Notes: generated from the letters alone by a model not told the origin. DNA of 64,000 bases from Saccharothrix syringae (GCF_009498035.1 NZ_CP034550.1:10354001-10418000), one strand, 5' to 3'; shown: positions 26,673 through 36,334, counted from the stretch's first letter. Numbers and translations are program-made.

Positions 26673-27037
26673 CAGCCCACCCCGTCCAGCCGCCGGTCGG
26701 CGGCGCGGAGCAGCGCGATCGCCTCGTCGTCCCGGCTGCCGTAGTGCCCGGCCACCTCGTGCAGCCCGTGCGCGGCGGCGGTCAGCACCTCGCACGCCCG
26801 GTCCAGCTGCCCGTTGAGCACGCCCGCGGCCCGCCGGTACGCCTCGGAGCTGCGCAGCGCCCGCCCCACCTCGCCGAAGCCGTGCGGCGGCACGGGCGCC
26901 CGGCGCAGCTCGTCGCGCGCCCGGGACAGCTCCTCGGCCGCCTCCTCGACGCGCCGGGCGTACAGCTCGATCCACCGCGGGTCGACCTCGACCCGCCCGG
27001 CGCCCGTACCCGCGGACCCGGCCCTGAGTTCGTCCAC
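26672..27037 (-). CDS. Small WXG100/EspC-like partner protein
   Basis: 121 residues from a GTG start. It is all-helical, beginning with a short Gly/Ala-rich stretch, then DPRWIELYARRVEEAAEELSRARDEL, and an AYRRAAG ... GLHEVAGHY second half. It has no membrane segment or cysteine. It is translationally coupled (TGATG) to the larger WXG-like gene that follows. The size, helicity and coupling fit the small half of a heterodimeric T7SS substrate or its chaperone. There is no clear WxG, so the family is inferred. Confidence 0.6.
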   Translation of the reverse strand: MDELRAGSAGTGAGRVEVDPRWIELYARRVEEAAEELSRARDELRRAPVPPHGFGEVGRALRSSEAYRRAAGVLNGQLDRACEVLTAAAHGLHEVAGHYGSRDDEAIALLRAADRRLDGVG

Positions 27038-27095
27038 CAGGCCACCTCCCGCACCCTGTGACGGGGACCGGCGCGCGCCGGTTCCGCCGTCCGGC

Positions 27096-28733
27096 TCAGC
27101 CGCCCTGCTTCTGCTGCTGCTCGGGCAGCAGGCCGATGTCCTTGGGCACCGGGATCGAGTCCCAGCTGCGGGAGGCGTCGGTCCGGTTGAGCTGCGGCCC
27201 GTTGGGCAGCAGCCGCAGGATCGACTCGGGACCGGGGGTGAACCCGTTCTGGCCCAGGCCCAGCGCGCCCGCGGTGACCGTGTCGGGGATGCCGTACTTC
27301 ACCCCGCGGCCGGTGATCAGGTGGATCGGGCCGGTGGCGAAGTCCTGGGTGGACGTGGCGCTGCGCACCACGGCCGCCTTGCCCGGCGCCATCGCGAACT
27401 GGCTGACCACCTCGCCGGTCGCGCCGACCTGGTTGATGCTCACCGGCGCGACGTCGCCCGGGATGGGCAGCGACGGCGAGATGGTCACCCTGGTGTGCTG
27501 CGACTTGTTGCCCGAGTTGACGTCCTTCGCCTGCCAGCCCAGGCACACGACCCGGTTGTTCTGGTTGGCCTCCAGCACGTCCGGCACCTCGGACGGGTAG
27601 TCGGCGAAGTCCAGCACCTCGACCTTCTGCGCGTTGTTGATCCGGGCGATGTCCACCTGCCGCGGCTTCGCGCCCTGCGCGTACTTGGCGCGGATCAGGT
27701 CGCCGACCGCCCGGCTGATCTCCTGGAGCCCGTTGCCCAGCGCCACGTAGAACACCGGGTCGTCACCGGTGCGCGCCACCTCGATGACGTCGCCGACCCG
27801 CAGGTTCTCGCCGGAGACGTAGGTCACCGGCTGGTCGCGGCCCGTGATCTCGGGCGCCACCAGCGGCTTCGCCTCGGGGATCGCGTTGAGCAGGCCGGAG
27901 CTGATCGCCCGCGGCCGCCTGCCGTTGAGGTTCAGCGCGGTGACGACCTCGGCCCGGCTCAGGTCGACCTTGGCCCGCACCGTGGAGGTCGAGGTGATCT
28001 TGGAGTTCACCGGCGCCTTGTAGATCAGGTACGCCTGCTTGTCGTCGGTGCCCGCGCGCACCAGCAGGGCCTGGTTGCCGTCCAGCACCTGGTCGCCGCC
28101 GCTGTAGCCGGCGAGCACCGTGGTGGTGAACCGGCCCGGCGACGACGGGTCGTTGAGCGATTCGTCGAGGGAGAGCTCGTCGCACACCGACCAGTCCGCG
28201 CCGATCCGGTCCGCGGGCGCGGGCAGCACGTCCGGGCCGTCCGGGATGCCGGTGAGCCTGCCCTTGGGCAGCTTGGCCAGCGCCTTCTCGCTCACCAGCT
28301 TCGGCTCGCCGCCCGCGACCTGCGGCGCGCCCTGGGTGGCCGAGCCCGCCGGCGCGTCCGAGCCGCTGGCCCCGGCCTGGCTCTTGTCGGGCTGCTGCTG
28401 CGCCAGCAGGAGCAGCCGCGCGGAGGCCAGGTTCGTCATCGGGATCAGCGTGCGCGGCTCGCCCTCGCGCACCACGTAGACCTGGCCCGTCTCCTTGGAG
28501 ATGGCGATCCTCGTCTCACCGTCGACCTGGGGGTCCGGGGAGAAGAACCCGAAGATCAGGAAGCCGATCATGCCGATGATGCCCAGCAGGACACCCACCG
28601 CGGTGGCGCGCGAGTGCGTGCGCATGGGGTCGTGCAGCATCACCGCGTCCCGGCGCACCAGGGCGGACTGCATCCGGCGCAGCACGAATCGGTACGCCTG
28701 GACCTGTGACTTGGTGGTGGGTGTTGATGCCAT
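27096..28733 (-). CDS. eccB: Type VII secretion membrane protein EccB
   Basis: 545 residues from the ATG at 28733. The N-terminal MASTPTTKSQVQAYRFVLRRM is the EccB signature and marks the start even though the frame stays open further upstream. One membrane helix at about 45-64 is followed by a large extracytoplasmic region of repeated domains (VYVVREGEPR, TNLASARLLL, ... VLLDGN-type strands) with two cysteines (CDEL, VCLGW) that probably pair. EccB is the main periplasmic component of the ESX complex. It is divergent from eccE. Confidence 0.95.
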   Translation of the reverse strand: MASTPTTKSQVQAYRFVLRRMQSALVRRDAVMLHDPMRTHSRATAVGVLLGIIGMIGFLIFGFFSPDPQVDGETRIAISKETGQVYVVREGEPRTLIPMTNLASARLLLLAQQQPDKSQAGASGSDAPAGSATQGAPQVAGGEPKLVSEKALAKLPKGRLTGIPDGPDVLPAPADRIGADWSVCDELSLDESLNDPSSPGRFTTTVLAGYSGGDQVLDGNQALLVRAGTDDKQAYLIYKAPVNSKITSTSTVRAKVDLSRAEVVTALNLNGRRPRAISSGLLNAIPEAKPLVAPEITGRDQPVTYVSGENLRVGDVIEVARTGDDPVFYVALGNGLQEISRAVGDLIRAKYAQGAKPRQVDIARINNAQKVEVLDFADYPSEVPDVLEANQNNRVVCLGWQAKDVNSGNKSQHTRVTISPSLPIPGDVAPVSINQVGATGEVVSQFAMAPGKAAVVRSATSTQDFATGPIHLITGRGVKYGIPDTVTAGALGLGQNGFTPGPESILRLLPNGPQLNRTDASRSWDSIPVPKDIGLLPEQQQKQGG

Positions 28734-28862
28734 TCTCGGCTCGCTGCTCTCCCAGTCGCGGTACGGTCTGCACGATAGCCGGACGGCGGGTGGTTCGGGT
28801 GCGGGTTGGTCAGACCCGCCTGGTCCACCCGGCGCACGCCGACGGAAAGAGAACCAGACCGG

Positions 28863-30218
28863 ATGTCCGTCACCACGCCACGACCGGGTACCGCACCACA
28901 ACCGGGCCCGCCCAACCCTGCCACAGCCCGTGCCCAGGCCGCCGGAAACGCCGTGCGCGCCGCGCTGCTGCGCGCGCGCAGGCGCACCGCGGGCGCCAGC
29001 CTCGGCGCGCTGCCGGTCGCCAACCTGGTGGTGCTGGAGGTCGGCGTCGCCGTCGCGCTGGTCCTGTTCGCGATCGGCGCGACCGGGGACGGCGTCGCAC
29101 CCGTGCCCCTGTACGTCGGCGGCGGTGTGGTGCTGATCGCGCTCATCCTCGCGTTCACCCGCTCCAGGGGCCGCTGGCTGACCCAGTGGCTCGTCCTGGT
29201 GGTGCGCTACAGCTTCCGCTCGCACAGCCGCACCGCCAAGCGCACCGGCCCGGTGGAGGCCAAGCCTCCGTCGGAGGAGGAGACCTCGGTCATCGGCCCG
29301 GACGACCCGCGGGTGGCGCTGCTGCGGCTGGCCGTGCCGGACCTGGTGATCGCCCGGGGCGCCGACCACGAGCGCCGCCCGCTGGGCCTGGCCTGGCACC
29401 AGGGCGCGTGGACCGCGGTGCTGCTGGTCGACCCGGCGCCGGGCCTGATCACGGCCGTGGGCAGCGCGCCGTCGCTGCCGCTGGGCGCGCTGGCGCCCAC
29501 GCTGGAGGACCGCGGCGTGGTCCTGGACGCCATCTCGGTGATCTGGCACTGCTACCCCGGCAGCGCGGCGCTGCCGGCGAACTCCCCGGCGCTCAACTCC
29601 TACCTGGAGGTGCTGGGCCCGCTGCCCGCCGCGGCGCGGCGCACCACGTGGATCGCGGTGCGGCTGGACCCGCGGCGGTGCCAGGCGGCGATCCGGGAGC
29701 GCGGCGGCGGCGTCGTGGGCGCCCACCGCGCCCTGATCGGCGCGCTGTCCCGGGTGCGCAACGCGCTGGAGTCCACCGGCGTGGCGATCCGGCCGCTGGA
29801 CCCCGACGAGCTGATCCGGGCGGGCATCTCCGCCGCCGAGCTGACCTCGGTGGCCGGGTCGAACACCTCGGTGTCGCTGCGGGAGAAGTGGTCCGGGGTG
29901 ACCGCGGGCGGCGTCGGCCACGCCAGCTACGCGATCACCGGCTGGCCCGCCAAGGGCGTGCGCAACGACCTCAACGCGCTGACCGGCGTGCGGGCGCTGT
30001 CGTCCACGCTGTCGCTGACCATCTCGCCGAGCACCGAGCAGGGCCAGGTCGGCCTGCGCGGCATGGTGCGGGTCAGCGCGCGGACGCCGGGCGAGCTGGA
30101 CCGCGCCGACGACCGGCTCAAGGCGTTGGCGGACAAGCTCGACATCACCCTGACCCCGCTCAACGGCCTCCAGGTCTCCGGCCTGTCGGCCACCCTGCCG
30201 CTGGGGGGTGTGGCGTGA
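28863..30218 (+). CDS. eccE: Type VII secretion membrane protein EccE
   Basis: 451 residues from the ATG at 28863; the frame is open 19 codons upstream, but this ATG has GGAAAGAG before it and a typical start (MSVTTPRPG). After a Pro/Ala-rich N-terminus, two membrane helices (about 52-73 and 84-99) precede a cytosolic domain with the family's LAWHQGAWTAVLLV-type strand. EccE sits at the periphery of the ESX complex. The mycobacterial ESX-4 lacks EccE, so its presence marks this as the fuller, older form of the locus. Its stop overlaps the start of the next gene. Confidence 0.9.
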   Translation: MSVTTPRPGTAPQPGPPNPATARAQAAGNAVRAALLRARRRTAGASLGALPVANLVVLEVGVAVALVLFAIGATGDGVAPVPLYVGGGVVLIALILAFTRSRGRWLTQWLVLVVRYSFRSHSRTAKRTGPVEAKPPSEEETSVIGPDDPRVALLRLAVPDLVIARGADHERRPLGLAWHQGAWTAVLLVDPAPGLITAVGSAPSLPLGALAPTLEDRGVVLDAISVIWHCYPGSAALPANSPALNSYLEVLGPLPAAARRTTWIAVRLDPRRCQAAIRERGGGVVGAHRALIGALSRVRNALESTGVAIRPLDPDELIRAGISAAELTSVAGSNTSVSLREKWSGVTAGGVGHASYAITGWPAKGVRNDLNALTGVRALSSTLSLTISPSTEQGQVGLRGMVRVSARTPGELDRADDRLKALADKLDITLTPLNGLQVSGLSATLPLGGVA

Positions 30219-30937
30219 CCAACCCGAGGCTGATGAACTCGCGCGGCGCCGGCGTGGCACCGGAGTTCCTGGTGTCGCCGCAGATGCTGGACGTGGTGAG
30301 CCCGTCGGGCGACCGCGGCGGCATGGTGCTCGGCTCCGGCCTCCAGGGCGAGCCGCTGACCATCTCGGTGCTGCGGTCCGCGCCCACCCGCATGGTGGTC
30401 GTGGGCGGGCTGTACCTGGCGCGGCAGATCGCGCTGCGGGCCATGGCGACGGGCGCGTGGATCACCATCGCCACCGGCCGCCCGGCGGCCTGGCAGCCGG
30501 TGGTGCGCGCGGCGGGCATGGGCCCCGACGGCCGCCCCTCGCCGCTGGTGCAGCTGCGCCGGCTGAGCCCGGTGGAGCTGCCGCGCCCGTCGGAGGACAG
30601 CCCGCTGCTGGTCGTGCACGACGGCGGCCACGTGCCGCAGGAGCTGTTCCCGCCGCGGTCGCCGTGGCAGACCACCATGTACGTGTTGCCGTATTTGCAC
30701 CCCCAGGCGGCCACCACCGCGAATTCCGCCGACCTGGTGCTGCTCCAGCGGCTGCCGATCGGGCAGGCGCAGCTGGCGTCCCAGATCTGGCGGTTGCCGC
30801 CGCAGATGGCGCACCAGCTGACCACCCTGAAGGACGACCAGGTGATCGCCCTCGGTACGAACCTGTGGCGGCCGTTGCGCCTGGTCACCACCCCCGGCGA
30901 GCAGCAGATCCTGGGCGCCGTCCGCCGCGGCGACTGA
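30215..30937 (+). CDS. T7SS-locus protein coupled to EccE, possibly a degenerate FtsK/HerA-like ATPase fold
   Basis: 240 residues; the GTG at 30215 overlaps the eccE stop by 4 bases (GTGA). No signal peptide, membrane helix or cysteine. Around residues 48-80 the pattern TRMVVVGGLYLARQIALRAM ... TIATGRPAAW looks like a Walker A strand-loop-helix with the GxxxxGKT residues replaced. Later come strands resembling an ATPase core (LLVVHDGG where Walker B would be; DLVLLQRL). I infer a non-hydrolysing ATPase-like module that may dock with EccC or EccE. Its family name is not known to me. Confidence 0.6.
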   Translation: MTNPRLMNSRGAGVAPEFLVSPQMLDVVSPSGDRGGMVLGSGLQGEPLTISVLRSAPTRMVVVGGLYLARQIALRAMATGAWITIATGRPAAWQPVVRAAGMGPDGRPSPLVQLRRLSPVELPRPSEDSPLLVVHDGGHVPQELFPPRSPWQTTMYVLPYLHPQAATTANSADLVLLQRLPIGQAQLASQIWRLPPQMAHQLTTLKDDQVIALGTNLWRPLRLVTTPGEQQILGAVRRGD

Positions 30938-30954
30938 GCGTTGCCGGCTTGGCC

Positions 30955-30983
30955 GTGCCCCCGGACCCGCGGTCCGGGGGCAC
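30955..30983 (+). terminator. Terminator of the eccE operon
   Basis: A perfect 13-bp stem (30955-30967 with 30971-30983), loop CGC, followed by ATTTGTC. It lies 17 bases after the stop of the gene following eccE. Confidence 0.85.
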
Positions 30984-31182
30984 ATTTGTCGGAACCGGTC
31001 CAGGCACTCTTGGAACCAATTCCTTCACACCTCGAAAAATCTGTTGAGGAGTCATTGGTCTCCTGTTTCGGGGAATTTCTTGCGCGGGCACGCGGGGCGA
31101 ACTAGGAACGAATCACCGTGTTCGGTCGGTAGCGAGGGCAACACCGTCCGAACACATCCCCTGCGAAGAGGAGACCCTGCAC

Positions 31183-32742
31183 ATGGGAGAGGTTCGCTCG
31201 TCCTGGACCAGGAGGCTGTCCACGGCCGGCCTGGCGACCGGCACCGCGTTCGCGGTCACGGCGGCGCTGAGCACCTTCACCGCGGTGGCGGAGGGCGACA
31301 TCCGCGGGCTCGGTGCGCCGAACTCGGTCAAAGACAGCTACATCGTCGTGCTCAAGGACGTGGGCACGAGCAGCGTGAGCGCGTTGAGCGACAAGTACCA
31401 GGCCAAGGTCAAGCACACCTACACGCACGCGCTGCACGGCTTCTCGGCCACCATGACCGAGGCGCAGGCCCGCAAGCTGGCCGCCGACCCGTCGGTGTCG
31501 TACGTGCAGCAGGACGGCGAGGTCACCATCTCCGGCACGCAGGCGCCGACCCCGTCGTGGGGCCTGGACCGCATCGACCAGGCCGCGCTGCCGCTGGACA
31601 ACTCCTACACCTACCCGAACGAGGGTGAGGGCGTCACCGCCTACATCATCGACACGGGCATCCGGTTCACCCACTCCGACTTCGGCGGGCGCGCCACGTC
31701 CGGGCGCGACACCGTGGACAACGACAACGACGCCACCGACTGCAACGGCCACGGCACGCACGTGTCGGGCACGGTCGCGGGCACCTCGTACGGCGTGGCG
31801 AAGAAGGCCAAGCTCGTCGGCGTGCGCGTGCTGAACTGCTCGGGCTCCGGCACGTACGCGGGCGTCATCGCCGGCATCGACTGGGTGACCGCCAACGCGA
31901 TCAAGCCGGCCGTGGCGAACATGTCGCTGGGCGGCGGCGCGGACGCCACGGTCGACCAGGCCGTCCGCAACTCCATCGCCGCGGGCGTCACCTACGCCAT
32001 CGCCGCGGGCAACAGCAACGGCGCGGACGCCTGCAACTACTCCCCGGCGCGCACCGCGGAGGCGATCACGGTCGGCTCCACCACCAACACCGACGCCCGG
32101 TCGTCGTTCTCCAACATCGGCACCTGCGTGGACATCTTCGCGCCGGGCTCGTCGATCACCTCGGCCTGGTACACCAACGACACGGCCACCAACACCATCA
32201 GCGGCACCTCGATGGCCACCCCGCACGTGGCCGGCGCGGCGGCGGTCTACCTGGCCGCCAACCCCACCTCCACCCCGCAGCAGGTGCGCGACGCCCTGGT
32301 CAACGGCGCGACCAACGGCGTGGTCGGCAGCCCGGGCACCGGTTCGCCGAACAAGCTGCTGAAGGTGGTCGGCGGCACGAGCCAGCCGCCCACGGGCTGC
32401 GCGCCGCAGACCAACGCCACCGACGTGGCCGTGCCGGACCTGGGCACCGCGTCCAGCCCGATCACGATCTCCGGCTGCGCCGGCAAGGCGGGTGCCTCGG
32501 CCACGGTCGAGGTGCACATCAAGCACACCTACCGCGGTGACCTGGTGATCGACCTGATCACGCCGAGCAACGCGGTCAAGCAGCTGAAGGTGCAGTCCGG
32601 TTCGGACAGCGCGGACAACGTCGACGCGACCTACACGGTGAACCTGTCGGCGGAGGACGCCAACGGGACCTGGCAGCTGCGCGTGCGCGACGCGTACAGC
32701 CAGGACACCGGCTACATCGACTCCTGGACCCTCGACCTCTGA
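31183..32742 (+). CDS. Secreted subtilisin-like protease with C-terminal P domain
   Basis: 519 residues, ATG at 31183 with GAAGAGGAG upstream. Signal peptide about 1-36 (TAGLATGTAFAVTAALS). An I9-type propeptide (SYIVVLKDVG ... VSYVQQDGEV) covers about 50-120. The catalytic domain is of proteinase K type, with triad Asp157 (IIDTGI), His190 (GHGTHV) and Ser343 (GTSMATPH). A proprotein-convertase P domain (about 405-519: IKHTYRGDLVIDLITP ... YIDSWTLDL) ends the protein. It is a secreted protease unrelated to mycosins. It lies just outside the secretion locus, convergent with truA. Confidence 0.93.
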   Translation: MGEVRSSWTRRLSTAGLATGTAFAVTAALSTFTAVAEGDIRGLGAPNSVKDSYIVVLKDVGTSSVSALSDKYQAKVKHTYTHALHGFSATMTEAQARKLAADPSVSYVQQDGEVTISGTQAPTPSWGLDRIDQAALPLDNSYTYPNEGEGVTAYIIDTGIRFTHSDFGGRATSGRDTVDNDNDATDCNGHGTHVSGTVAGTSYGVAKKAKLVGVRVLNCSGSGTYAGVIAGIDWVTANAIKPAVANMSLGGGADATVDQAVRNSIAAGVTYAIAAGNSNGADACNYSPARTAEAITVGSTTNTDARSSFSNIGTCVDIFAPGSSITSAWYTNDTATNTISGTSMATPHVAGAAAVYLAANPTSTPQQVRDALVNGATNGVVGSPGTGSPNKLLKVVGGTSQPPTGCAPQTNATDVAVPDLGTASSPITISGCAGKAGASATVEVHIKHTYRGDLVIDLITPSNAVKQLKVQSGSDSADNVDATYTVNLSAEDANGTWQLRVRDAYSQDTGYIDSWTLDL

Positions 32743-32757
32743 AGGTCCCGGTAACCC

Positions 32758-32795
32758 GCGGCCCCCTCACCACCTTCCGCCGGTGAGGGGGCCGC
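32758..32795. terminator. Terminator after the subtilase
   Basis: A 14-bp perfect stem (32758-32771 with 32782-32795), 10-base loop, followed by TTCG. It lies 15 bases past the subtilase stop. It could also catch read-through from truA on the other strand. Confidence 0.8.
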
Positions 32796-33018
32796 TTCGC
32801 GTTTCACCTGGTCAAGTTATGCGGTTGACCGCCGGGACAGCGGCAGGGTGCTGCGGCGACGACCGGCACGCACACCCCCGACGCCTGGCCGGCGGCTCCC
32901 GCCCCCGAAGGCGCCCCGCACACCGAACCGGTCTTCGGCCACCTCCGCCAGAGCCCCGCCCACCGGCTCGCCAAGGCCCCGGTCACCGCGGACCTGAACG
33001 CCCCGCGGCCGGTAACCC

Positions 33019-33807
33019 TCAGGCCGGCGCACCGCGCACGTTGCGCGTCACCGCGGCCCGGGCCGCCAGCTCGCCGTCGGCCGGGTAGTCCACCCGCACC
33101 AGCGACAGCCCGTGCGCCGGCGCCACCGCGACCTCGCTCGACCGCCCGCTCAGCGACAGCAGCGACGCGGGCCACCCGGCGGGCTTGCGCCCCTCCCCCA
33201 CCGCCAGCAGCGCGCCCACCAGGCTGCGCACCATCGAGTGGCAGAACGCGTCCGCCGACACGAACGCCGTCAGCAGCTCCCCCTCGCGCACCCACTCCAA
33301 CCGCTGGAGCTCGCGGATCGTCGTCGCGCCCTCCCGGCGCCGGCAGAACGCGCAGAAGTCGTGCTCGCCCAGCAGCAGCGCCGAGGCGTCGTTCAGCGCC
33401 GCCACGTCCAGCGGCCGGGGCCAGGCCAGGGTGTCGAGCCGCCGCAGGGGGTGGGCGCCGTGCGGCGCGTCGGTGACCCGGTACTCGTAGTGGCGCCGCA
33501 GGGCGGCGAAGCGGGCGTCGAACTCCGGCGGCACCACCCGCGCGGAGAACACGCGCACGTCCGGCGGCAGGGCCCGCGCCAGCCGCCGGGGCAGGCCGTC
33601 GACGTCCACCGACGCCGGCAGGTCGGCGTGCGCGACCTGACCCGAGGCGTGCACGCCCGCGTCGGTGCGACCGGCCACGGTCAGGGCCACGTCGGACCTG
33701 AGCACCGTGGACATGGTGTCCTCCAGGACACCGCACACCGTGCGCCTGCCGGGCTGCCGCGCCCAGCCGGAGAAGTCCGTGCCGTCGTAGGCCAGGTCCA
33801 GGCGCAC
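33019..33807 (-). CDS. truA: tRNA pseudouridine(38-40) synthase
   Basis: 262 residues, normal size. It isomerises uridines 38-40 in the tRNA anticodon arm. The catalytic Asp49 is in [29 protein letters not shown] and FCAFCRR are further family landmarks. It follows rplQ as in other Actinobacteria, and the locus beyond it is the T7SS insertion, as in Mycobacterium (truA to rplM bracket ESX-4). It converges on the subtilase. Confidence 0.96.
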   Translation of the reverse strand: MRLDLAYDGTDFSGWARQPGRRTVCGVLEDTMSTVLRSDVALTVAGRTDAGVHASGQVAHADLPASVDVDGLPRRLARALPPDVRVFSARVVPPEFDARFAALRRHYEYRVTDAPHGAHPLRRLDTLAWPRPLDVAALNDASALLLGEHDFCAFCRRREGATTIRELQRLEWVREGELLTAFVSADAFCHSMVRSLVGALLAVGEGRKPAGWPASLLSLSGRSSEVAVAPAHGLSLVRVDYPADGELAARAAVTRNVRGAPA

Positions 33808-33866
33808 GCGAACGAGCCCGTCGCCCCCGGCGGGGGTGACGGGCTCGTCGGCGAAGTGGGAGTCCG

Positions 33867-34442
33867 TCAGGACTCGTCCTTCTTGGCCTGCGGCTCGGCG
33901 GACTCGTCGTCGGCGCCCTCGGCGGGCTCCTCGGTCGCGTCCTTCGTGGCGGACTCGGGCGCCTCGGCGTCCTGGTCCTCCACCTCCTCCGCCTTGACCT
34001 CGTCGGTCTCGGTGGCGGCGGCCTTGGGGGCCTCGTCCTTGGCGAACCGGGTCTTGCGGGCCCGCTCCGCCTCGGAGGTGACGGTCTGCTCCGCGACCAG
34101 CTCGATCACGGCCATGGGGGCGTTGTCGCCCTTGCGCGGCAGCGTCTTGGTGATGCGGGTGTAACCGCCGGAGCGCGCGGAGAACTGCGGGCCGATCTCG
34201 GCGAGCAGCTTGTGCACGACGTCCTTGTCGCGGATCACCTTCATGATCTCGCGGCGGTTGTGCAGGTCGCCGACCTTCGCCTTGGTGATCAGCTTCTCGG
34301 CGTACGGGCGCAGCCGCTTCGCCTTCGCCTCCGTGGTCGTGATCCGACCGTGGGTGAACAGGGACGTGGCCAGGTTGGCCAGCATCAGCCGCTCGTGGGC
34401 CGGCGAGCCCCCGAGACGGGGTCCCTTAGTCGGGGTGGGCAT
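33867..34442 (-). CDS. rplQ: 50S ribosomal protein L17 with acidic C-terminal extension
   Basis: 191 residues. Residues 1-120 are L17 ([41 protein letters not shown]). The last ~70 residues are an E/A/D-rich tail ([22 protein letters not shown]) longer than in most bacteria. It lies 59 bases after rpoA, the standard alpha-operon pair. Confidence 0.97.
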   Translation of the reverse strand: MPTPTKGPRLGGSPAHERLMLANLATSLFTHGRITTTEAKAKRLRPYAEKLITKAKVGDLHNRREIMKVIRDKDVVHKLLAEIGPQFSARSGGYTRITKTLPRKGDNAPMAVIELVAEQTVTSEAERARKTRFAKDEAPKAAATETDEVKAEEVEDQDAEAPESATKDATEEPAEGADDESAEPQAKKDES

Positions 34443-34501
34443 CGAATTGCTCCTCGGATTTCTTCCTGATCCTCTGCTCCGGCCCGGCCGCTAGGCGGCC
34501 C

Positions 34502-35557
34502 TCAGAGCTGCTCGGTCTCCGCGTAGTCCTGGCCGTCGTCGTGGGTGTCCACGGACGTGTCCGCACCCCAGCCACCGTCGGTGGGGTAGTCGGACGCGGC
34601 AGCCGAGGGGTCGAACCCGGGGGGGCTGTCCTTCAGCGCGAGGCCGAGGCCGACGAGCTTCATCTTGACCTCGTCGATCGACTTGGCGCCGAAGTTGCGG
34701 ATGTCCAGCAGGTCCGCCTCGCTGCGCGAGACCAGCTCGCCCACGGTGTGGATGCCCTCGCGCTTGAGGCAGTTGTAGGACCGCACGGTGAGGTCCAGGT
34801 CCTCGATCGGCATCGCGAACGCCGCGATGGTGTCCGCCTCGGCGGGCGAGGGGCCGATCTCGATGCCCTCGGCGTCGACGTTCAGCTCGCGCGCGAGGCC
34901 GAACAGCTCCACCAGCGTCTTGCCCGCCGAGGCGACGGCGTCGCGCGGCGTGATGGACGGCTTGGTCTCGACGTCGAGGATCAGCTTGTCGAAGTCGGTC
35001 CGCTGCTCGACACGGGTGGCCTCGACCTTGTAGGTCACCTTCATGACGGGCGAGTAGATCGAGTCGACGGGGATGCGGCCGATCTCGGCACCGGCCTGCT
35101 TGTTCTGCACGGCGGGGACATAGCCGCGACCGCGCTCGACCACGAGCTCGATCTCCAGCTTGCCCTTGCCGTTCAGGGTGGCGATGTGCAGGTCGGGGTT
35201 GTGCACGGTGACACCGGCCGGGGGCACGATGTCGCCGGCGGTCACCGCACCCGGCCCCTGCTTGCGCAGGTACATGGTCACCGGCTCGTCCTCCTCGGAG
35301 CTGACGACCAGCTCCTTGAGGTTGAGGATGATGTCGGTGACGTCCTCCTTCACACCGGGGACGGTCGTGAACTCGTGCAGCACGCCGTCGATGCGGATGC
35401 TGGTCACGGCCGCGCCGGGGATGGACGACAGCAGGGTGCGGCGGATCGAGTTGCCGAGGGTGTAGCCGAAGCCCGGCTCCAGCGGCTCGATGACGAACCG
35501 GGACCGGGTCTCGTTGACCGCTTCCTCGCTGAGCGAGGGGCGCTGGGAAATCAGCAC
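34502..35557 (-). CDS. rpoA: RNA polymerase alpha subunit
   Basis: 351 residues. The N-terminal dimerisation domain ([30 protein letters not shown]) is joined by a linker to the C-terminal domain (about 250-320: [23 protein letters not shown] ... [17 protein letters not shown]) that contacts UP elements and activators. The last ~30 residues are an acidic tail ([19 protein letters not shown]). It lies between rpsD and rplQ as in most bacteria. Confidence 0.97.
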   Translation of the reverse strand: MLISQRPSLSEEAVNETRSRFVIEPLEPGFGYTLGNSIRRTLLSSIPGAAVTSIRIDGVLHEFTTVPGVKEDVTDIILNLKELVVSSEEDEPVTMYLRKQGPGAVTAGDIVPPAGVTVHNPDLHIATLNGKGKLEIELVVERGRGYVPAVQNKQAGAEIGRIPVDSIYSPVMKVTYKVEATRVEQRTDFDKLILDVETKPSITPRDAVASAGKTLVELFGLARELNVDAEGIEIGPSPAEADTIAAFAMPIEDLDLTVRSYNCLKREGIHTVGELVSRSEADLLDIRNFGAKSIDEVKMKLVGLGLALKDSPPGFDPSAAASDYPTDGGWGADTSVDTHDDGQDYAETEQL

Positions 35558-35705
35558 GGGTTCTTTCCTCTTCTCCTACCCCGGCGCCCGCCATATGACG
35601 CCGTGGGATGCCAGTCGCGGAGACCGGCGAACGCGCGCGGCACACCATTCCGTGCCGCCGCGGGACCCGACCGGGGGAACGGCGGGCGCCGCTCCCCCGG
35701 GAGGA

Positions 35706-36311
35706 TCACTTCGAGTAGAGCTCGACGATGAGCTGCTCGGTGACGGGCGTGTCGATCTGCGCCCGCTCCGGGAGCTGGTGCACCAGGACCCGCAGGTTCG
35801 ACTGCACGACCTGGAGCCAGGCCGGGATCGGCCGGTCGCCGAAGGAAGCGCGCGCGGCCTCGAAGGGCAGCGTGGGCAGCGACTTCGGCTTCACGTCGAT
35901 GATGTCGAACTTCGACACCCGGTAGCTCGGGATGTTGACCTTCTGGCCGTTCACGATGAAGTGCCCGTGGCTGACCAGCTGGCGCGCCTGGCGGCGGGTG
36001 CGCGCGAGGCCCGCGCGGTACACCACGTTGTCCAGGCGGGACTCCAGGATCTGCAGCAGGTTCTCGCCCGTCTTGCCGGGGCGGCGGACCGCTTCCTCGT
36101 AGTAGCGGCGGAACTGCTTCTCCAGCACGCCGTACGTGTAGCGGGCCTTCTGCTTCTCCTGGAGCTGGAGCAGGTACTCCGACTCCTTGATGCGACCGCG
36201 GCCGTGCTGGCCGGGCGGGTAGGGGCGGCGCTCGAACGCCTGGTCCCCACCGACGAGGTCGACCTTCAGGCGACGCGAGATGCGCGTGGCCGGTCCGGTG
36301 TAGCGAGCCAT
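35706..36311 (-). CDS. rpsD: 30S ribosomal protein S4
   Basis: 201 residues, [15 protein letters not shown] start. S4 starts 30S assembly, binds the 5' domain of 16S rRNA and autoregulates the alpha operon in many bacteria. The zinc-binding CxxC of C+ forms is absent, so this is the zinc-independent (C-) type common in Actinobacteria. It contains the S4 RNA-binding domain ([25 protein letters not shown]). A 148-base gap separates it from rpoA. Confidence 0.97.
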   Translation of the reverse strand: MARYTGPATRISRRLKVDLVGGDQAFERRPYPPGQHGRGRIKESEYLLQLQEKQKARYTYGVLEKQFRRYYEEAVRRPGKTGENLLQILESRLDNVVYRAGLARTRRQARQLVSHGHFIVNGQKVNIPSYRVSKFDIIDVKPKSLPTLPFEAARASFGDRPIPAWLQVVQSNLRVLVHQLPERAQIDTPVTEQLIVELYSK

Positions 36312-36334
36312 GTGTGCTTACTCCTCCCCGTGCC

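Noticed and set aside
28734..30260. 500-codon N-terminal extension of EccB
   Set aside because: The EccB signature MASTPTTKSQVQ marks the start; the upstream frame is the shadow of eccE.
32796..33018. Small gene between the subtilase terminator and truA
   Set aside because: Open frames here have no ribosome site or recognisable protein; it is the 3' gap of two convergent genes.
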